The notes beneath the pieces are model-generated. The model saw only the letters and a program-made list of their open reading frames with translations. It was not told where the DNA came from and searched no databases. Positions 32,881 through 42,133 of a stretch of 64,000 bases of DNA are shown here, in pieces (within the stretch, counting starts at the first letter, position 1; the number at the start of each line of letters is the position of its first letter). This DNA is from Prevotella sp. (GTDB taxonomy: Bacteria > Bacteroidota > Bacteroidia > Bacteroidales > Bacteroidaceae), in NCBI GenBank assembly GCA_017617615.1, contig JAFZVV010000003.1, positions 101,886 through 165,885 on the forward strand. Reading direction: 5' to 3'. Both the position numbers and the translations under genes were made by a program.

Positions 32881-34344
32881 ATGCAACAAGGCAGTAAAAT
32901 CTATCTATTCTCTATCGTGTTAGTAGCCGTCCTTGGCGGTCTGCTCTTTGGTTACGACACCGCTGTCATCTCGGGTGCAGAAAAGGGTCTACAGGCATTC
33001 TTCATGGAAGCGAAAGACTTCGCCTACACCGACGGATGGCATGGTTTCACCTCCGCGTCAGCCCTCATCGGCTGTATCATCGGCTCGGCCATCTCGGGCT
33101 TGCTTGCCACCAACCTCGGCCGCAAGAAGTCGCTCATCATCGCCGGCCTGCTGTTCTTCATCTCGGCTCTCGGGTCGATGAATCCGGAATTCCTGTTCTT
33201 CGAGTATGGCAAACCCACCTATTCGCTGCTCATCATGTTCAACATCTACCGTGTGATTGGTGGTGTGGGCGTAGGTCTTGCCTCAGCCATCTGCCCGATG
33301 TACATCGGTGAGGTAGCACCCTCCAACATCCGCGGCATGCTCGTGAGCTGGAACCAATTTGCCATCATCTTCGGTCAGCTGGTTGTCTATTTCGTCAACT
33401 TCTTCATCCTGGGCGACCATATCCAGCCCGTGGTAGAGGAGATGGGCAAAGGCCTTGCCGCCATCAACCCCAACGCGCAGTGGACAGTAACCACCGGCTG
33501 GCGCTACATGTTTGGTTCCGAGGCTGTTCCCGCAGGTCTCTTCGCCCTGCTCATCTGCTTCGTCCCTGAGACACCGCGTTATCTGGTGAGCGTAGGACAA
33601 GACGAGAAAGCCCTTGGCATCCTCTCGAAGATCAATGGTTCGGAGAAGGCAAGCCAGATTCTCCAGAATATCAAGGAGACGATGACGGTGAAGACTGAGA
33701 AACTGATGACATACGGTGCCTTGTGCATCTTCGTGGGTATCATGCTCTCCGTATTCCAGCAGGCTGTGGGTATCAACGCCGTGCTCTATTACGCACCGCG
33801 TATCTTCGGCGACATGGGCATGGAGAACCCGATGGTAGTGACCGTGTTCATGGGTGTGATCAACATCCTCTTCACCCTCGTGGCCATCTTCACCGTGGAG
33901 AAGTGGGGTCGCAAGCCCTTGCTCATCTACGGTTCGCTGGGCATGGCCCTCGGTGCGTTCGGTGTAGCCATCACCTTCGGTCATGAAGGCATGGAACTCG
34001 TAACCGCCATCTCCATCATGGTCTACTCTGCCTCGTTCATGTTCTCATGGGGTCCCATCTGCTGGGTGCTTATCTCCGAGATATTCCCCAACACCATCCG
34101 TGGTGCTGCCGTAGCCATCGCCGTGGCATTCCAGTGGATATTCAACTTCATCGTGTCGAGTACTTTCGTACCGATGTTCAACATGCATCTCACCGAGGGC
34201 GATGACTTCGGCCACTGGTTCACCTATGGCCTCTATGGCATTATCTGTATCATCGCCGCCATCTTCGTCTGGCGCCTGGTGCCCGAGACCAAAGGCAAGA
34301 CGCTCGAAGACATGACCAAGATGTGGAAGGAAAGAAAGCAATAA
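32881..34344 (+). CDS. xylE: MFS sugar:H+ symporter (XylE-like)
   Basis: 487 aa, 12 membrane helices. Sugar-porter signatures: GGLLFGYDTAVISGAEKG (helix 1), GLLATNLGRKKSL (A-motif), YRVIGGVGVGLASAICPMYIGEVAP, VPETPRYLV, QQAVGINAVLYYAPRIF, and PETKGKTLEDM at the C-terminus. The insert of about 15 residues after helix 5 (GDHIQPVVEEMGKGLAAINP) is typical of the XylE group. Likely imports a monosaccharide such as xylose or glucose; specificity cannot be read off. Start at 32881 gives a standard short N-terminus. A 51-base gap separates it from the M6 gene. Confidence 0.92.
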   Translation: MQQGSKIYLFSIVLVAVLGGLLFGYDTAVISGAEKGLQAFFMEAKDFAYTDGWHGFTSASALIGCIIGSAISGLLATNLGRKKSLIIAGLLFFISALGSMNPEFLFFEYGKPTYSLLIMFNIYRVIGGVGVGLASAICPMYIGEVAPSNIRGMLVSWNQFAIIFGQLVVYFVNFFILGDHIQPVVEEMGKGLAAINPNAQWTVTTGWRYMFGSEAVPAGLFALLICFVPETPRYLVSVGQDEKALGILSKINGSEKASQILQNIKETMTVKTEKLMTYGALCIFVGIMLSVFQQAVGINAVLYYAPRIFGDMGMENPMVVTVFMGVINILFTLVAIFTVEKWGRKPLLIYGSLGMALGAFGVAITFGHEGMELVTAISIMVYSASFMFSWGPICWVLISEIFPNTIRGAAVAIAVAFQWIFNFIVSSTFVPMFNMHLTEGDDFGHWFTYGLYGIICIIAAIFVWRLVPETKGKTLEDMTKMWKERKQ

Positions 34345-34364
34345 TACTTCGCAATAGGTATTTC

Positions 34365-34394
34365 ATCAGGGCGGGCCGCATGGTCCGCCCTGAT
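34365..34394 (+). terminator. Probable terminator of the sugar porter gene
   Basis: Stem ATCAGGGCGGGCC / GGTCCGCCCTGAT (one G-T wobble), loop GCAT. No clean T-run follows. Confidence 0.5.
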
Positions 34395-34449
34395 TGATTA
34401 TCTGGGTCTTTGATCTCTTTAGAGTCCTTTGTGACCTGAGGCGGGCCGA

Positions 34450-34675
34450 AGTTGGGATGCACCTTGGCAACGGAAGCAAAAAACTTTGCCTTTTGTTTCG
34501 CATTGCGCTCGGTTTTCACTAACTTTAGCTTCGCTGAAAGTACTCACATTCGGAAAAGCACAAATAAATCTAACCTTCGGTTGAATTTTGTCACGACTCA
34601 GCAAAGAATATGCAAGCATATCTTTGCATTCGCTGCTTCAAAATTTGGCTTTTCGCTCACTTAATCGTACCTTTG
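34450..34675 (+). repeat. Dispersed promoter-bearing intergenic repeat (metF copy)
   Basis: Two units. The first (about 34450-34527) contains CTTTTGTTTCGCATTGCGCT and CGGTTTTCACTAACTTTAG, almost the same as 54650-54687, but its -7 box is decayed (TAACTTTA). The second (about 34528-34675) contains GCTTCGCTGAAAGTACTCAC, as at 4252-4275, and ends in CTTAATCGTACCTTTG exactly as at rlmN. No protein-coding sequence. Confidence 0.7.
34644..34675 (+). promoter_or_regulatory. metF promoter
   Basis: -33 TTTG (34644-34647), 20-bp spacer, -7 TACCTTTG (34668-34675); leader of about 15 nt. Confidence 0.8.
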
Positions 34676-34696
34676 TCCCCAAATAGACTATTTTCA

Positions 34697-35656
34697 ATGA
34701 ACATTGCCGATTTGCTGACCCATGGCGACGGAACGACACATTTCTCGTTCGAGGTGCTGCCCCCCCTGAAGGGCAACGGCACAGAGAGCCTTTTCCGCAC
34801 CATTGAGAAGTTGTGTGACTTTGGTCCTGCCTATATCAATATCACTACCCATCATAGCGAGTACGTGTACAAGGAATTGCCCAACGGTCTCCTTGAACGC
34901 AGCCGTATCCGCCGTCGTCCCGGCACCATTGCCATTGCCGCTGCCATCCAGCAGCGTTTCCAGCTTCCGGTAATCCCCCACGTCATCTGCAGCGGCACGA
35001 CGGTAGAGAACATCGAATACGAGTTGCTCGACCTGCAATTTCTCGGCATCAGCAACCTGCTGTTGCTTCGTGGCGACAAGGCCAGAGACGACAAGGTGTT
35101 TGTAGCGACGCCCGGCGGCCATGCCCATACCACCGACCTGATAGCCCAGGTGACCCGCTTCAACGAAGGTTTCTTCGCCGACGGCACACCCATCAGTCGC
35201 CCCGGCGAGCCATTCTCCTTTGGCGTGGCCTGCTATCCCGAGAAACATGAGGAAGCGCCCAACCTGGAACAAGACATGGGACATCTGAAGACAAAGCAAG
35301 ACATGGGTGCACGCTATGCCGTGACACAGATGTTCTTCGACAACAAGAAATACTTCGATTTCGTGGCACGTGCCCGTGAGATGGGCATCACCATCCCCAT
35401 CATCCCTGGCATTAAACCGGTGACGAAACTCTCGCAAATCACGATGATTCCCAAGACCTTCCACTGCGACCTCCCCGACGACCTCGCCAAGGAGATGCTC
35501 CGCTGCAAGACCGATGACGATGTGCGCCAGGTGGGTGTGGAGTGGACGACAGCCCAGTGCCGCGACCTCTATGAGCATGGCGTAGGAAACATCCATTTCT
35601 ACACCATCTCTGCCGTAGACTCGGTGCGTGAGATAGTTAAACGTATCAGATATTGA
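34697..35656 (+). CDS. metF: Methylenetetrahydrofolate reductase
   Basis: 319 aa from ATG 34697. A frame from 34610 would run back through the promoter. FAD enzyme reducing 5,10-methylene-THF to 5-methyl-THF for methionine synthesis. Family blocks: FSFEVLPPLKG (the catalytic Glu near the N-terminus), NITTHHSEY, VIPHVICSGTTVENIEYELLDL, NLLLLRGD, YPEKHEEAPN, and GARYAVTQMFFDNKKYFDFV. The last matches the QFFFD-type flavin motif. First gene of a likely operon metF-holB-PSP1-gldH, with holB 9 bases downstream. Confidence 0.95.
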   Translation: MNIADLLTHGDGTTHFSFEVLPPLKGNGTESLFRTIEKLCDFGPAYINITTHHSEYVYKELPNGLLERSRIRRRPGTIAIAAAIQQRFQLPVIPHVICSGTTVENIEYELLDLQFLGISNLLLLRGDKARDDKVFVATPGGHAHTTDLIAQVTRFNEGFFADGTPISRPGEPFSFGVACYPEKHEEAPNLEQDMGHLKTKQDMGARYAVTQMFFDNKKYFDFVARAREMGITIPIIPGIKPVTKLSQITMIPKTFHCDLPDDLAKEMLRCKTDDDVRQVGVEWTTAQCRDLYEHGVGNIHFYTISAVDSVREIVKRIRY

Positions 35657-35665
35657 CCCACTGCC

Positions 35666-36811
35666 ATGAGATTCGACGAAGTGATAGGGCACGATGATGC
35701 CAAACTGCGGCTGAAGGCGATGGTAGAAGGCAACCACCTTCCCCATGCCCTGCTCTTCTGTGGTCCGATGGGCTGTGGCAAGATGGCGCTCGCCATGGCT
35801 TTCGCTTCCTATCTGCTCTGCCAGAGCCATAATGCTGATGACGACAGTTGTGGCAAGTGCCTGCAATGCGCGATGCTACGCAAATGGTCGCATCCCGACC
35901 TTCATTTCACCTACCCCACCATCAAACCTGCCAACAGTCCGTCGGACTACGTACCCATAAGCGATGATTTTGCCCGTGAATGGCACGAACTGCTGGCCGA
36001 TGGTCCGTATTTCACCATCGAGCAATGGCTCGACAAACTGGGTGCCACGTCGCAACAGGCCATCATTACGGCGAAAGAGAGCGACGAGGTAGCGCATAAA
36101 CTCAGCATGAAATCGAGTCAGGGAGGCTACAAGGTGTCGCTCATCTGGCTTCCCGAGCGCATGAATGCTGCATCAGCCAACAAGTTGCTGAAGCTCATAG
36201 AGGAGCCTCCCTCGCAGACGGTGTTCCTTCTGGTGAGCGAAGCCCCTGATGAACTGCTGGAAACCATCAGGAGCCGAACACAGCGATTCGAACTTCGCCG
36301 CATCGACACCGAAGCGGTAGAAGAGGCCCTCGTATCACGCCGTGGAATCGACCCTGACTCCGCCCACCGCGTAGCACGCCTGTCGGGTGGTAGCTGGACC
36401 CAGGCCCTCGATGCCCTCGACGCGGAGAACGAGAGCCACCAGTTCCTCGCCGACTTCATCCAGATGAACCGCACGTCGTTCATGCGCAACTTGCGTGCCC
36501 TCACCGACTGGTCGCTGTCGGTAAGCGGTTACGGCCGTGAGAAGCAGAAGCGGCTGCTGTCTTATTTCGTACGCATGACGCGTGAAAGTTTTGTATACAA
36601 CTTCCACCAGCCCGAATTGTCGTACATGACGATGGAAGAAGAGCAGTTCGTGAAGAAATACGCTCCCTTCGTCAACGAGGCCAATGTCATTGCCCTGTCG
36701 GAGTTGTATGCCACGGCTCGTCATGACATCGGCCGCAATGCCAATGCCAAAATCGTGTTCTTCGATGTAGCCCTCCAGGCATCGGTGCTGCTGAGAAGGA
36801 AACTCCAATAA
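35666..36811 (+). CDS. holB: DNA polymerase III delta' subunit
   Basis: 381 aa. Clamp-loader AAA+ subunit: FDEVIGHDDAKLRLKAMVEG at the start, P-loop-like GPMGCGKMALA (the usual Ser/Thr after the Lys is Met, which fits a delta' that does not hydrolyse ATP), zinc module CGKCLQCAML with a further Cys before it, then VSLIWLPERMNAASANKLLKLIEEPP and SRTQRFELRRI (sensor region). Delta' holds the clamp loader together with DnaX and HolA. 9 bases after metF and 36 before the PSP1 gene; the holB-PSP1 linkage is common in bacteria. Confidence 0.93.
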   Translation: MRFDEVIGHDDAKLRLKAMVEGNHLPHALLFCGPMGCGKMALAMAFASYLLCQSHNADDDSCGKCLQCAMLRKWSHPDLHFTYPTIKPANSPSDYVPISDDFAREWHELLADGPYFTIEQWLDKLGATSQQAIITAKESDEVAHKLSMKSSQGGYKVSLIWLPERMNAASANKLLKLIEEPPSQTVFLLVSEAPDELLETIRSRTQRFELRRIDTEAVEEALVSRRGIDPDSAHRVARLSGGSWTQALDALDAENESHQFLADFIQMNRTSFMRNLRALTDWSLSVSGYGREKQKRLLSYFVRMTRESFVYNFHQPELSYMTMEEEQFVKKYAPFVNEANVIALSELYATARHDIGRNANAKIVFFDVALQASVLLRRKLQ

Positions 36812-36847
36812 CGTTCCGCCTTTGGCGGTATCAAAAAAGCAAAGAAG

Positions 36848-38206
36848 ATGGATTACAAGAATATGAAATTCAGGCTCAGCACCAGTTGTGACAGAGGACT
36901 CTGCCGCAAAGGTGTGGGTCGCCAGGACAAACAACTCAACACCTACGACTGGCTGGCCGACGTTCCCGGCAACACAGAGAGCACCGACCTCGTGGAGGTG
37001 CAATTCAAGAACACCCGTAAAGGCTATTTCCACAATGTTAACCACCTGCCGCTTCAGAAAGGCGACATCGTGGCAGTGGAGGCCAATCCCGGCCACGACA
37101 TCGGTGTGGTGACGCTTACGGGCGAGTTGGTGAAACTCCAGGTGAAGAAAGCCAACCTGAAGTCGTCGGAAGAAATCAGGCGCATCTACCGTCTTGCCAA
37201 GCCCGTCGACTTGGACAAGTACAAGGAAGCCAAGAGCCGTGAGCATGCCACGATGATCCAAAGCCGGCAGATAGCCAAGGACCTGAACCTTGACATGAAG
37301 ATTGGCGATGTGGAATACCAAGGCGACGGCAACAAAGCCATCTTCTATTACATTGCCGACGAGCGCGTAGATTTCCGTCAGCTCATCAAGGTGCTCGCCG
37401 AGACGTTCCATGTACGCATTGAGATGAAGCAGATAGGTGCCCGTCAGGAGGCAGGCCGCATCGGCGGTACCGGTCCGTGCGGCCGTGAGTTGTGCTGCGC
37501 CACATGGATGAAGAACTTCATCAGCGTGAGCACCAATGCCGCCCGTTTCCAGGACATCTCCCTCAACCCCCAGAAACTGGCCGGCATGTGCGCGAAACTG
37601 AAGTGCTGCCTGAACTACGAGGTAGACAACTATATCGAAGCGAGCCGCCAGTTGCCTGGAAAAGACATCATCCTGCAGACCCAGGATGCCGACTACTATC
37701 TCTTCAAGACCGATATCCTTGCCGGCCTGCTCACCTACTCCACCGACAAGCGCACCGCTGCCAACCTGGAGACCATCTCTGCCGAGCGCGCGAAGGAGAT
37801 TATCGAACTCAACAAGCAAGGCGAGAAACCCCTCATGCTGCAGGAGGATGGCCATCAGTCGAACGACCACCCCATCGACCTTCTCGAGGGCGAGAGCATT
37901 ACCCGATTCGACAAGGCAAAGAAGAAGCGCAAGCGCAAGTACAAGGACAAGGACAACAAGGATGCTTCACCCATCAAGGGCAAGCCTGCCAATGAAACCA
38001 AACCTATCGAGCCCAAAGCCGATACCACGGTGAACAAGCCTGAAACCAAAGCCAAGAACAAGGTGAATGAGAAAGGCGACCGCAATGCCAATGCTCCTGT
38101 CCGTGGCAACCGTCCCCAGCGTGCCGACCGCCGTCAGCGCCCGGGCAAAGGTCCCTCACACCCCCAGAACCGTGTCAACAAAGACAACAACCCCGAACAA
38201 CAATAA
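36848..38206 (+). CDS. PSP1-domain protein (RicT/YaaT-like)
   Basis: 452 aa. PSP1 domain at about 45-330: VEVQFKNTRKGYF, GDIVAVEANPGHDIGVVTLTG, VDFRQLIKVLAETFHVRIEM, RQEAGRIGGTGPCGRELCCATW, and KLAGMCAKLKCCLNYE. The Cys-rich pairs are those seen in RicT, which in Bacillus carries Fe-S clusters as part of the Y-complex. Residues about 355-452 are a Lys/Pro/Asn-rich disordered tail that looks nucleic-acid binding. N-terminal CDRGLCRKG adds two more cysteines. Encoded between holB and gldH, which is the usual Bacteroidota order. Exact role in Bacteroidota is not established. Confidence 0.9.
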   Translation: MDYKNMKFRLSTSCDRGLCRKGVGRQDKQLNTYDWLADVPGNTESTDLVEVQFKNTRKGYFHNVNHLPLQKGDIVAVEANPGHDIGVVTLTGELVKLQVKKANLKSSEEIRRIYRLAKPVDLDKYKEAKSREHATMIQSRQIAKDLNLDMKIGDVEYQGDGNKAIFYYIADERVDFRQLIKVLAETFHVRIEMKQIGARQEAGRIGGTGPCGRELCCATWMKNFISVSTNAARFQDISLNPQKLAGMCAKLKCCLNYEVDNYIEASRQLPGKDIILQTQDADYYLFKTDILAGLLTYSTDKRTAANLETISAERAKEIIELNKQGEKPLMLQEDGHQSNDHPIDLLEGESITRFDKAKKKRKRKYKDKDNKDASPIKGKPANETKPIEPKADTTVNKPETKAKNKVNEKGDRNANAPVRGNRPQRADRRQRPGKGPSHPQNRVNKDNNPEQQ

Positions 38207-38209
38207 TCT

Positions 38210-38704
38210 ATGTTGTTTCCTCTCCGACGCAACATCATCACCATTACCGTCGCCATCCTTGTAGTGACGGTGGCTGTGTCGTGTTTCGACCGCACCACAT
38301 TCTTCCATTACCACGCCATCGACCTTGAGGGTTGGGAAAGGATGGATTTCAAGGAATACGAGATGAACGCTCTCGAAGAAGACGGCTACTACGTGGAAGA
38401 GATAGGCGTGAGAACCACCACCACCTATCCTTTCAAGCGCCTGAACCTCATCGTGAAGCAAGACATCATCTCTACCACCAGTACCCACCCCAGCCGTTTC
38501 AGGTGCGACACCCTTTGCATCGACATCTATGACAGTTGGGGAAAACCCAAAGGCAAAGGCATCGACCTTTACCAACATGTCGTGCCGCTGAAGACACTGC
38601 CCTTGAAATCGGGCGACTCTCTCTCCGTGCGCATCGCCCACTGTATGACGACGTTCTCGGTGAAGGGTGTCAGCGACGTGGGGCTGAAGATTACCCGCCA
38701 ATAG
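38210..38704 (+). CDS. gldH: Gliding-motility-type lipoprotein GldH
   Basis: 164 aa. Lipobox AVSC (Cys24) followed by FDRTTFFHYHAIDLEGWERM, the family's FY/FH..I...GW opening. Immunoglobulin-like beta body (YPFKRLNLIVKQDI; DTLCIDIYDSWGKPKGKG) and C-terminal SVRIAHCMTTFSVKGVSDVG. GldH was named for Flavobacterium gliding but is widespread in non-motile Bacteroidota, and it supports but does not prove a type IX secretion/gliding-like apparatus. 3 bases after the PSP1 gene. Convergent with rodA; a weak GGTC/GACC stem lies in the 64-bp gap. Confidence 0.88.
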   Translation: MLFPLRRNIITITVAILVVTVAVSCFDRTTFFHYHAIDLEGWERMDFKEYEMNALEEDGYYVEEIGVRTTTTYPFKRLNLIVKQDIISTTSTHPSRFRCDTLCIDIYDSWGKPKGKGIDLYQHVVPLKTLPLKSGDSLSVRIAHCMTTFSVKGVSDVGLKITRQ

Positions 38705-38768
38705 CTTTTTAGGATTTTAAGGACTTAAGGTCGTTATAGTCTTAAAGGACCTAATGACCGCCCCTGCC

Positions 38769-40238
38769 TCAGGTGCGGATGAGGTTGCGGCTTGCGTCGA
38801 TTCTGAGGAAGATAAACAACAAGATGGTGAATCCCCACAACGAACTGCCTCCATAACTGAAGAAAGGCAGCGGGATTCCGATTACCGGTGTCAGTCCGAG
38901 CACCATTCCCACATTGATGAATACATGGAAGAGGAAGATACTGAGCACACAGTATCCATACACCCTTCCGAACTTGAATGGTTGCCGTTCGGCCAGTTTT
39001 ATCAGTCGCAACACAAGGGCCAGGAACAAGAGTAGCACGCCCGCCGACCCCACGAATCCCTCTTCCTCACCCACGGTGCAGAAGATGAAGTCGGTGTCTT
39101 GCTCGGGCACGAACTTGAGTTTTGTCTGCGTGCCGTTGAGGAATCCCTTCCCCTTCAGTCCACCCGACCCGATGGCTATCACACTCTGATGCACGTTGTA
39201 TCCCGCTCCTGCCAGGTCGTCCTCGAGTCCGAGCAACACGTTGATACGCGTGCGTTGGTGCTCACCCAGCACGTCGTTGAGCACGATACTCGCCGAATAG
39301 AAGAAGATGATGGAGCCGAGCGAGAACAGCGCCACGTAGAGATAGTTGCTCACACGCGTGCTGAGTGCCTGGTACAAGTAATAACCGATGAGGGCGGCAC
39401 ACACGAGGAGTTGCACCCATACGATGTCGAACGGTATGACATATTCGGAGAAGAGGAGGAACACCATCGTCACCCCGAGCACGAATCCCAAGATATTGAG
39501 GGCTTTTGTCTTGTCATCGCAGTAGATACGCACCAAAGCCGCCGAGAACAACTGTATGAGGAGGAGCACCACGAATTTCCCCTCTGATGTGGGTGTATCC
39601 CAGAGCATCACCTGCTCATAGCGTATACCCACTACGAAATAGACCACCAGTGCCACACCAGTGAAGAGTATGCTCCCCGGCATACCCTCGCGGTAGAACA
39701 TCAGGAAGAAGGCGAGATAGACCAGGGCCGACCCTGTCTCTTTCTGCATGATGATGAGCACCATGGGCAAGAGCACAATGGCACAGGAGAGCGCGAAGTC
39801 GCGCATACGGCGAATATTGAACCCATATGTACTCATGAACTTGCTGATGGCAAGCGCTGTGGCAAACTTGGCGAACTCTGCCGGCTGTAGCCTCAGCGGT
39901 CCCATGACTAGCCACGACCGCGAACCCTTTATCTCATGCGGATTAAAGATGGTGAGGAAGAGGAGCAGGAGCAAGCCCGCATAGAGCACATACGCAAACG
40001 TGTCGTAATAGCGGTCGTCGAGCATGAGGAGCACGAAACCCAGGCATATCGACGTGGCAATCCACACCACCTGCATTCCCGAGCGCGTAGTGGTACTGAG
40101 GATATCCGGGTCGCTGAAAGAGTAGCTGGCTCCGCAGACACTCATCCATCCGAAGACGAGGAGTGCCACGTAGATGGCTATGGTCCACCAGTCGAGCGAC
40201 CTGAGCACGCTATTCTGTCTATCTGTCCTTGGTTCCAT
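38769..40238 (-). CDS. rodA: Peptidoglycan glycosyltransferase RodA
   Basis: 489 aa from ATG 40238; a longer frame to 40328 lies inside mrdA. SEDS-family polymerase of the elongasome. Ten or so membrane helices; KGSRSWLVMGPLRLQPAEFAK is the classic SEDS signature, with AGAGYNVHQSVIAIGSGGLKGKG, KFVPEQDTDFIFCTVGEEEGF and PVIGIPLPFFSYGGSSL following. A larger-than-usual loop separates helices in the middle (GIRYEQVMLWDTPTSEGKF). Its first 20 bases overlap the end of mrdA, its partner transpeptidase. Last gene of the minus-strand elongasome operon. Confidence 0.95.
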   Translation of the reverse strand: MEPRTDRQNSVLRSLDWWTIAIYVALLVFGWMSVCGASYSFSDPDILSTTTRSGMQVVWIATSICLGFVLLMLDDRYYDTFAYVLYAGLLLLLFLTIFNPHEIKGSRSWLVMGPLRLQPAEFAKFATALAISKFMSTYGFNIRRMRDFALSCAIVLLPMVLIIMQKETGSALVYLAFFLMFYREGMPGSILFTGVALVVYFVVGIRYEQVMLWDTPTSEGKFVVLLLIQLFSAALVRIYCDDKTKALNILGFVLGVTMVFLLFSEYVIPFDIVWVQLLVCAALIGYYLYQALSTRVSNYLYVALFSLGSIIFFYSASIVLNDVLGEHQRTRINVLLGLEDDLAGAGYNVHQSVIAIGSGGLKGKGFLNGTQTKLKFVPEQDTDFIFCTVGEEEGFVGSAGVLLLFLALVLRLIKLAERQPFKFGRVYGYCVLSIFLFHVFINVGMVLGLTPVIGIPLPFFSYGGSSLWGFTILLFIFLRIDASRNLIRT

Positions 40239-42060
40239 ACTTGAGATGCTGGCTTTGTATCTGTGCGGCCTGTCGTTTGGAGCTTTCCGAGAGTTCGCCC
40301 TTGATATACTGTTCCATGATGAGTGCACCTATAGGCACGCCGAAGGTAGCACCGAATCCGCCATTCTCCACATACACGCTGACAGCGATTTTTGGCTCGT
40401 CCATCGGTGCGAATCCCATGAATACCGAGTGGTCGCGCCCACGGTTCTGTGCCGTTCCGGTCTTTCCACACACCTGATAGTCGCTGCGGTTGGCGCGCCG
40501 GCATGTACCACCGGTCACAGCCCGCCGCATTCCCCTTGCCACGAGGTCGTAGGCAGTCTTTGAGGCGAGCGTGTATTTCTTCTTTGTATACAAGGTGTCG
40601 AGGGTTTGGCCTTCTATCTCCTTCACCACATGTGGGGTGATGTAGTATCCCCTATTGGCGATGGTGGCTCCCAGGTTGGCAATCTGCAGGGGTGTCAGCG
40701 TCACCTCTCCCTGTCCGATGGCGATGGAGATGACACCCAGCGCGTTCCAGTTGTTCTTGAAGGCCTTGTCGTAGAACGTGGCATTGGGAATCATTCCCCG
40801 TTTCTCACCCGGCAGGTCGATGCCCAGCTTGTATCCGAATCCCATGCTCACCATATAGTCACGCCATTTGTCCATGGCATTCTGCAGCGTGCCGTATTTC
40901 TGCTTGTTGGTAAGCATGTAGTAGAGTCCCCAGCAGAAGAAGCCGTTGCACGACGTACCGATGGCGGGAATCAGGTTGAGGGGCGAGGGATGTCCGTGGC
41001 ATCCCACCCTCATGCCTTTGGTGACGAATCCCCTATAGCAGGGATACCTGGTGGTGGAGTCGATGATTTCCTCTGTGAGGAATGTGAGCGCCTGACTGGT
41101 CTTGAACGTGGAGCCCGGAGGATACTGTCCCATGATGGCACGGTTGAGCAGTGGCTTGAGCGGGTCTTTCGACAATGCGATATGGTTTTTTCCGCGCTGG
41201 CGGCCAATCATCATTCGTGGGTCGTAGGAAGGCGACGATACCATGCACAACACCTCGCCTGTAGCTGGCTCGATGGCCACGATGGCACCCAACTTCCCCT
41301 CCATGAGGCGTTCACCCAACCGCTGCAGTTCGATATCCACGCCCAGGGTGAGTGCCTTTCCCGGCACGGGTTTCGTGTCGAACTCCCCGTTGCGGTAACT
41401 TCCCTGGATACGTCCGCGTGCGTCGCGTAGCAGCACCTGCACGCCTTTCGTCCCCCTGAGTTCCTTTTCGTAGAACCGTTCTACACCTATCTTCCCGATA
41501 TAGTCACCAGGCTGGTAGTAGTCGTCTTCCTTGATGTCGTCGGGCGATACTTCCGCTACGTCGCCGAGGAGGAGTGCCCCGCTGGGGTATTCATACTGCC
41601 GTATGCTTCGCCGCTGGATATAGAATCCCGGAAACTTGTAGGCTTTCTCCTGGAAGACGCTGAACTCCTGGTCGGAGAGTTGGGACATGAAGAGCTGTTG
41701 TGTGAAACTGGAATATCCCGGGGTATTCTGTATCTCCTTCATGCGCTTGACGAAGAAGTCTTTCGTGATATTGAGGGCATTGCAGAACTCCACGGTGTCG
41801 AGCCTTGACTTCTGTTCGCTGACAATGACCATGATGTCGTACGACGGCTGGTTGTACACCAGCAGTTTCCCGTTCCTGTCGGAGATGATTCCCCTTGAGG
41901 GGAACTCCACTTTCTTGAGGAAGGCGTTGCTATCGGCGTTTTTCTTGTAATCGTCGCTCATGATTTGCAAGACAAACAGGCGCACGATATAGATGGCTAC
42001 GATGGCGATGGCCACCCCAGCGATTACATATTGCCGTCTGTCAAGATCGTAGTCTTTCAT
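40219..42060 (-). CDS. mrdA: Penicillin-binding protein 2 (elongasome transpeptidase)
   Basis: 613 aa from ATG 42060. The frame extends to a TTG at 42081, but ATG with MKDYDLDRRQYVIAG is the family start. One N-terminal membrane helix, a dimerisation domain (FPSRGIISDRNGKLLVYNQP) and a class B transpeptidase domain with all three motifs: STFK (near 315), SCN (in GTSCNGFF) and KTGT (in VCGKTGTAQN). Cross-links peptidoglycan during cylindrical growth and activates RodA. 73 bases after mreD, overlapping rodA by 20 bases. Confidence 0.95.
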   Translation of the reverse strand: MKDYDLDRRQYVIAGVAIAIVAIYIVRLFVLQIMSDDYKKNADSNAFLKKVEFPSRGIISDRNGKLLVYNQPSYDIMVIVSEQKSRLDTVEFCNALNITKDFFVKRMKEIQNTPGYSSFTQQLFMSQLSDQEFSVFQEKAYKFPGFYIQRRSIRQYEYPSGALLLGDVAEVSPDDIKEDDYYQPGDYIGKIGVERFYEKELRGTKGVQVLLRDARGRIQGSYRNGEFDTKPVPGKALTLGVDIELQRLGERLMEGKLGAIVAIEPATGEVLCMVSSPSYDPRMMIGRQRGKNHIALSKDPLKPLLNRAIMGQYPPGSTFKTSQALTFLTEEIIDSTTRYPCYRGFVTKGMRVGCHGHPSPLNLIPAIGTSCNGFFCWGLYYMLTNKQKYGTLQNAMDKWRDYMVSMGFGYKLGIDLPGEKRGMIPNATFYDKAFKNNWNALGVISIAIGQGEVTLTPLQIANLGATIANRGYYITPHVVKEIEGQTLDTLYTKKKYTLASKTAYDLVARGMRRAVTGGTCRRANRSDYQVCGKTGTAQNRGRDHSVFMGFAPMDEPKIAVSVYVENGGFGATFGVPIGALIMEQYIKGELSESSKRQAAQIQSQHLKYGTKDR

Positions 42061-42133
42061 GAGCAGGAAAAACAAGTCCAATCAATAGTATTACATCATC
42101 AGCCCTTTATAGGGCGCATTAGAGCAAGGCATG

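Noticed and set aside
34450..34620. Short reading frames over the repeat upstream of metF that look similar to frames upstream of rlmN.
   Set aside because: The similarity is due to the shared DNA repeat, not protein homology; frames overlap promoters.
34540..34696. Possible SAM riboswitch in front of metF.
   Set aside because: The leader from the predicted start is only about 15-20 nt; the upstream sequence is the promoter repeat with no riboswitch core.
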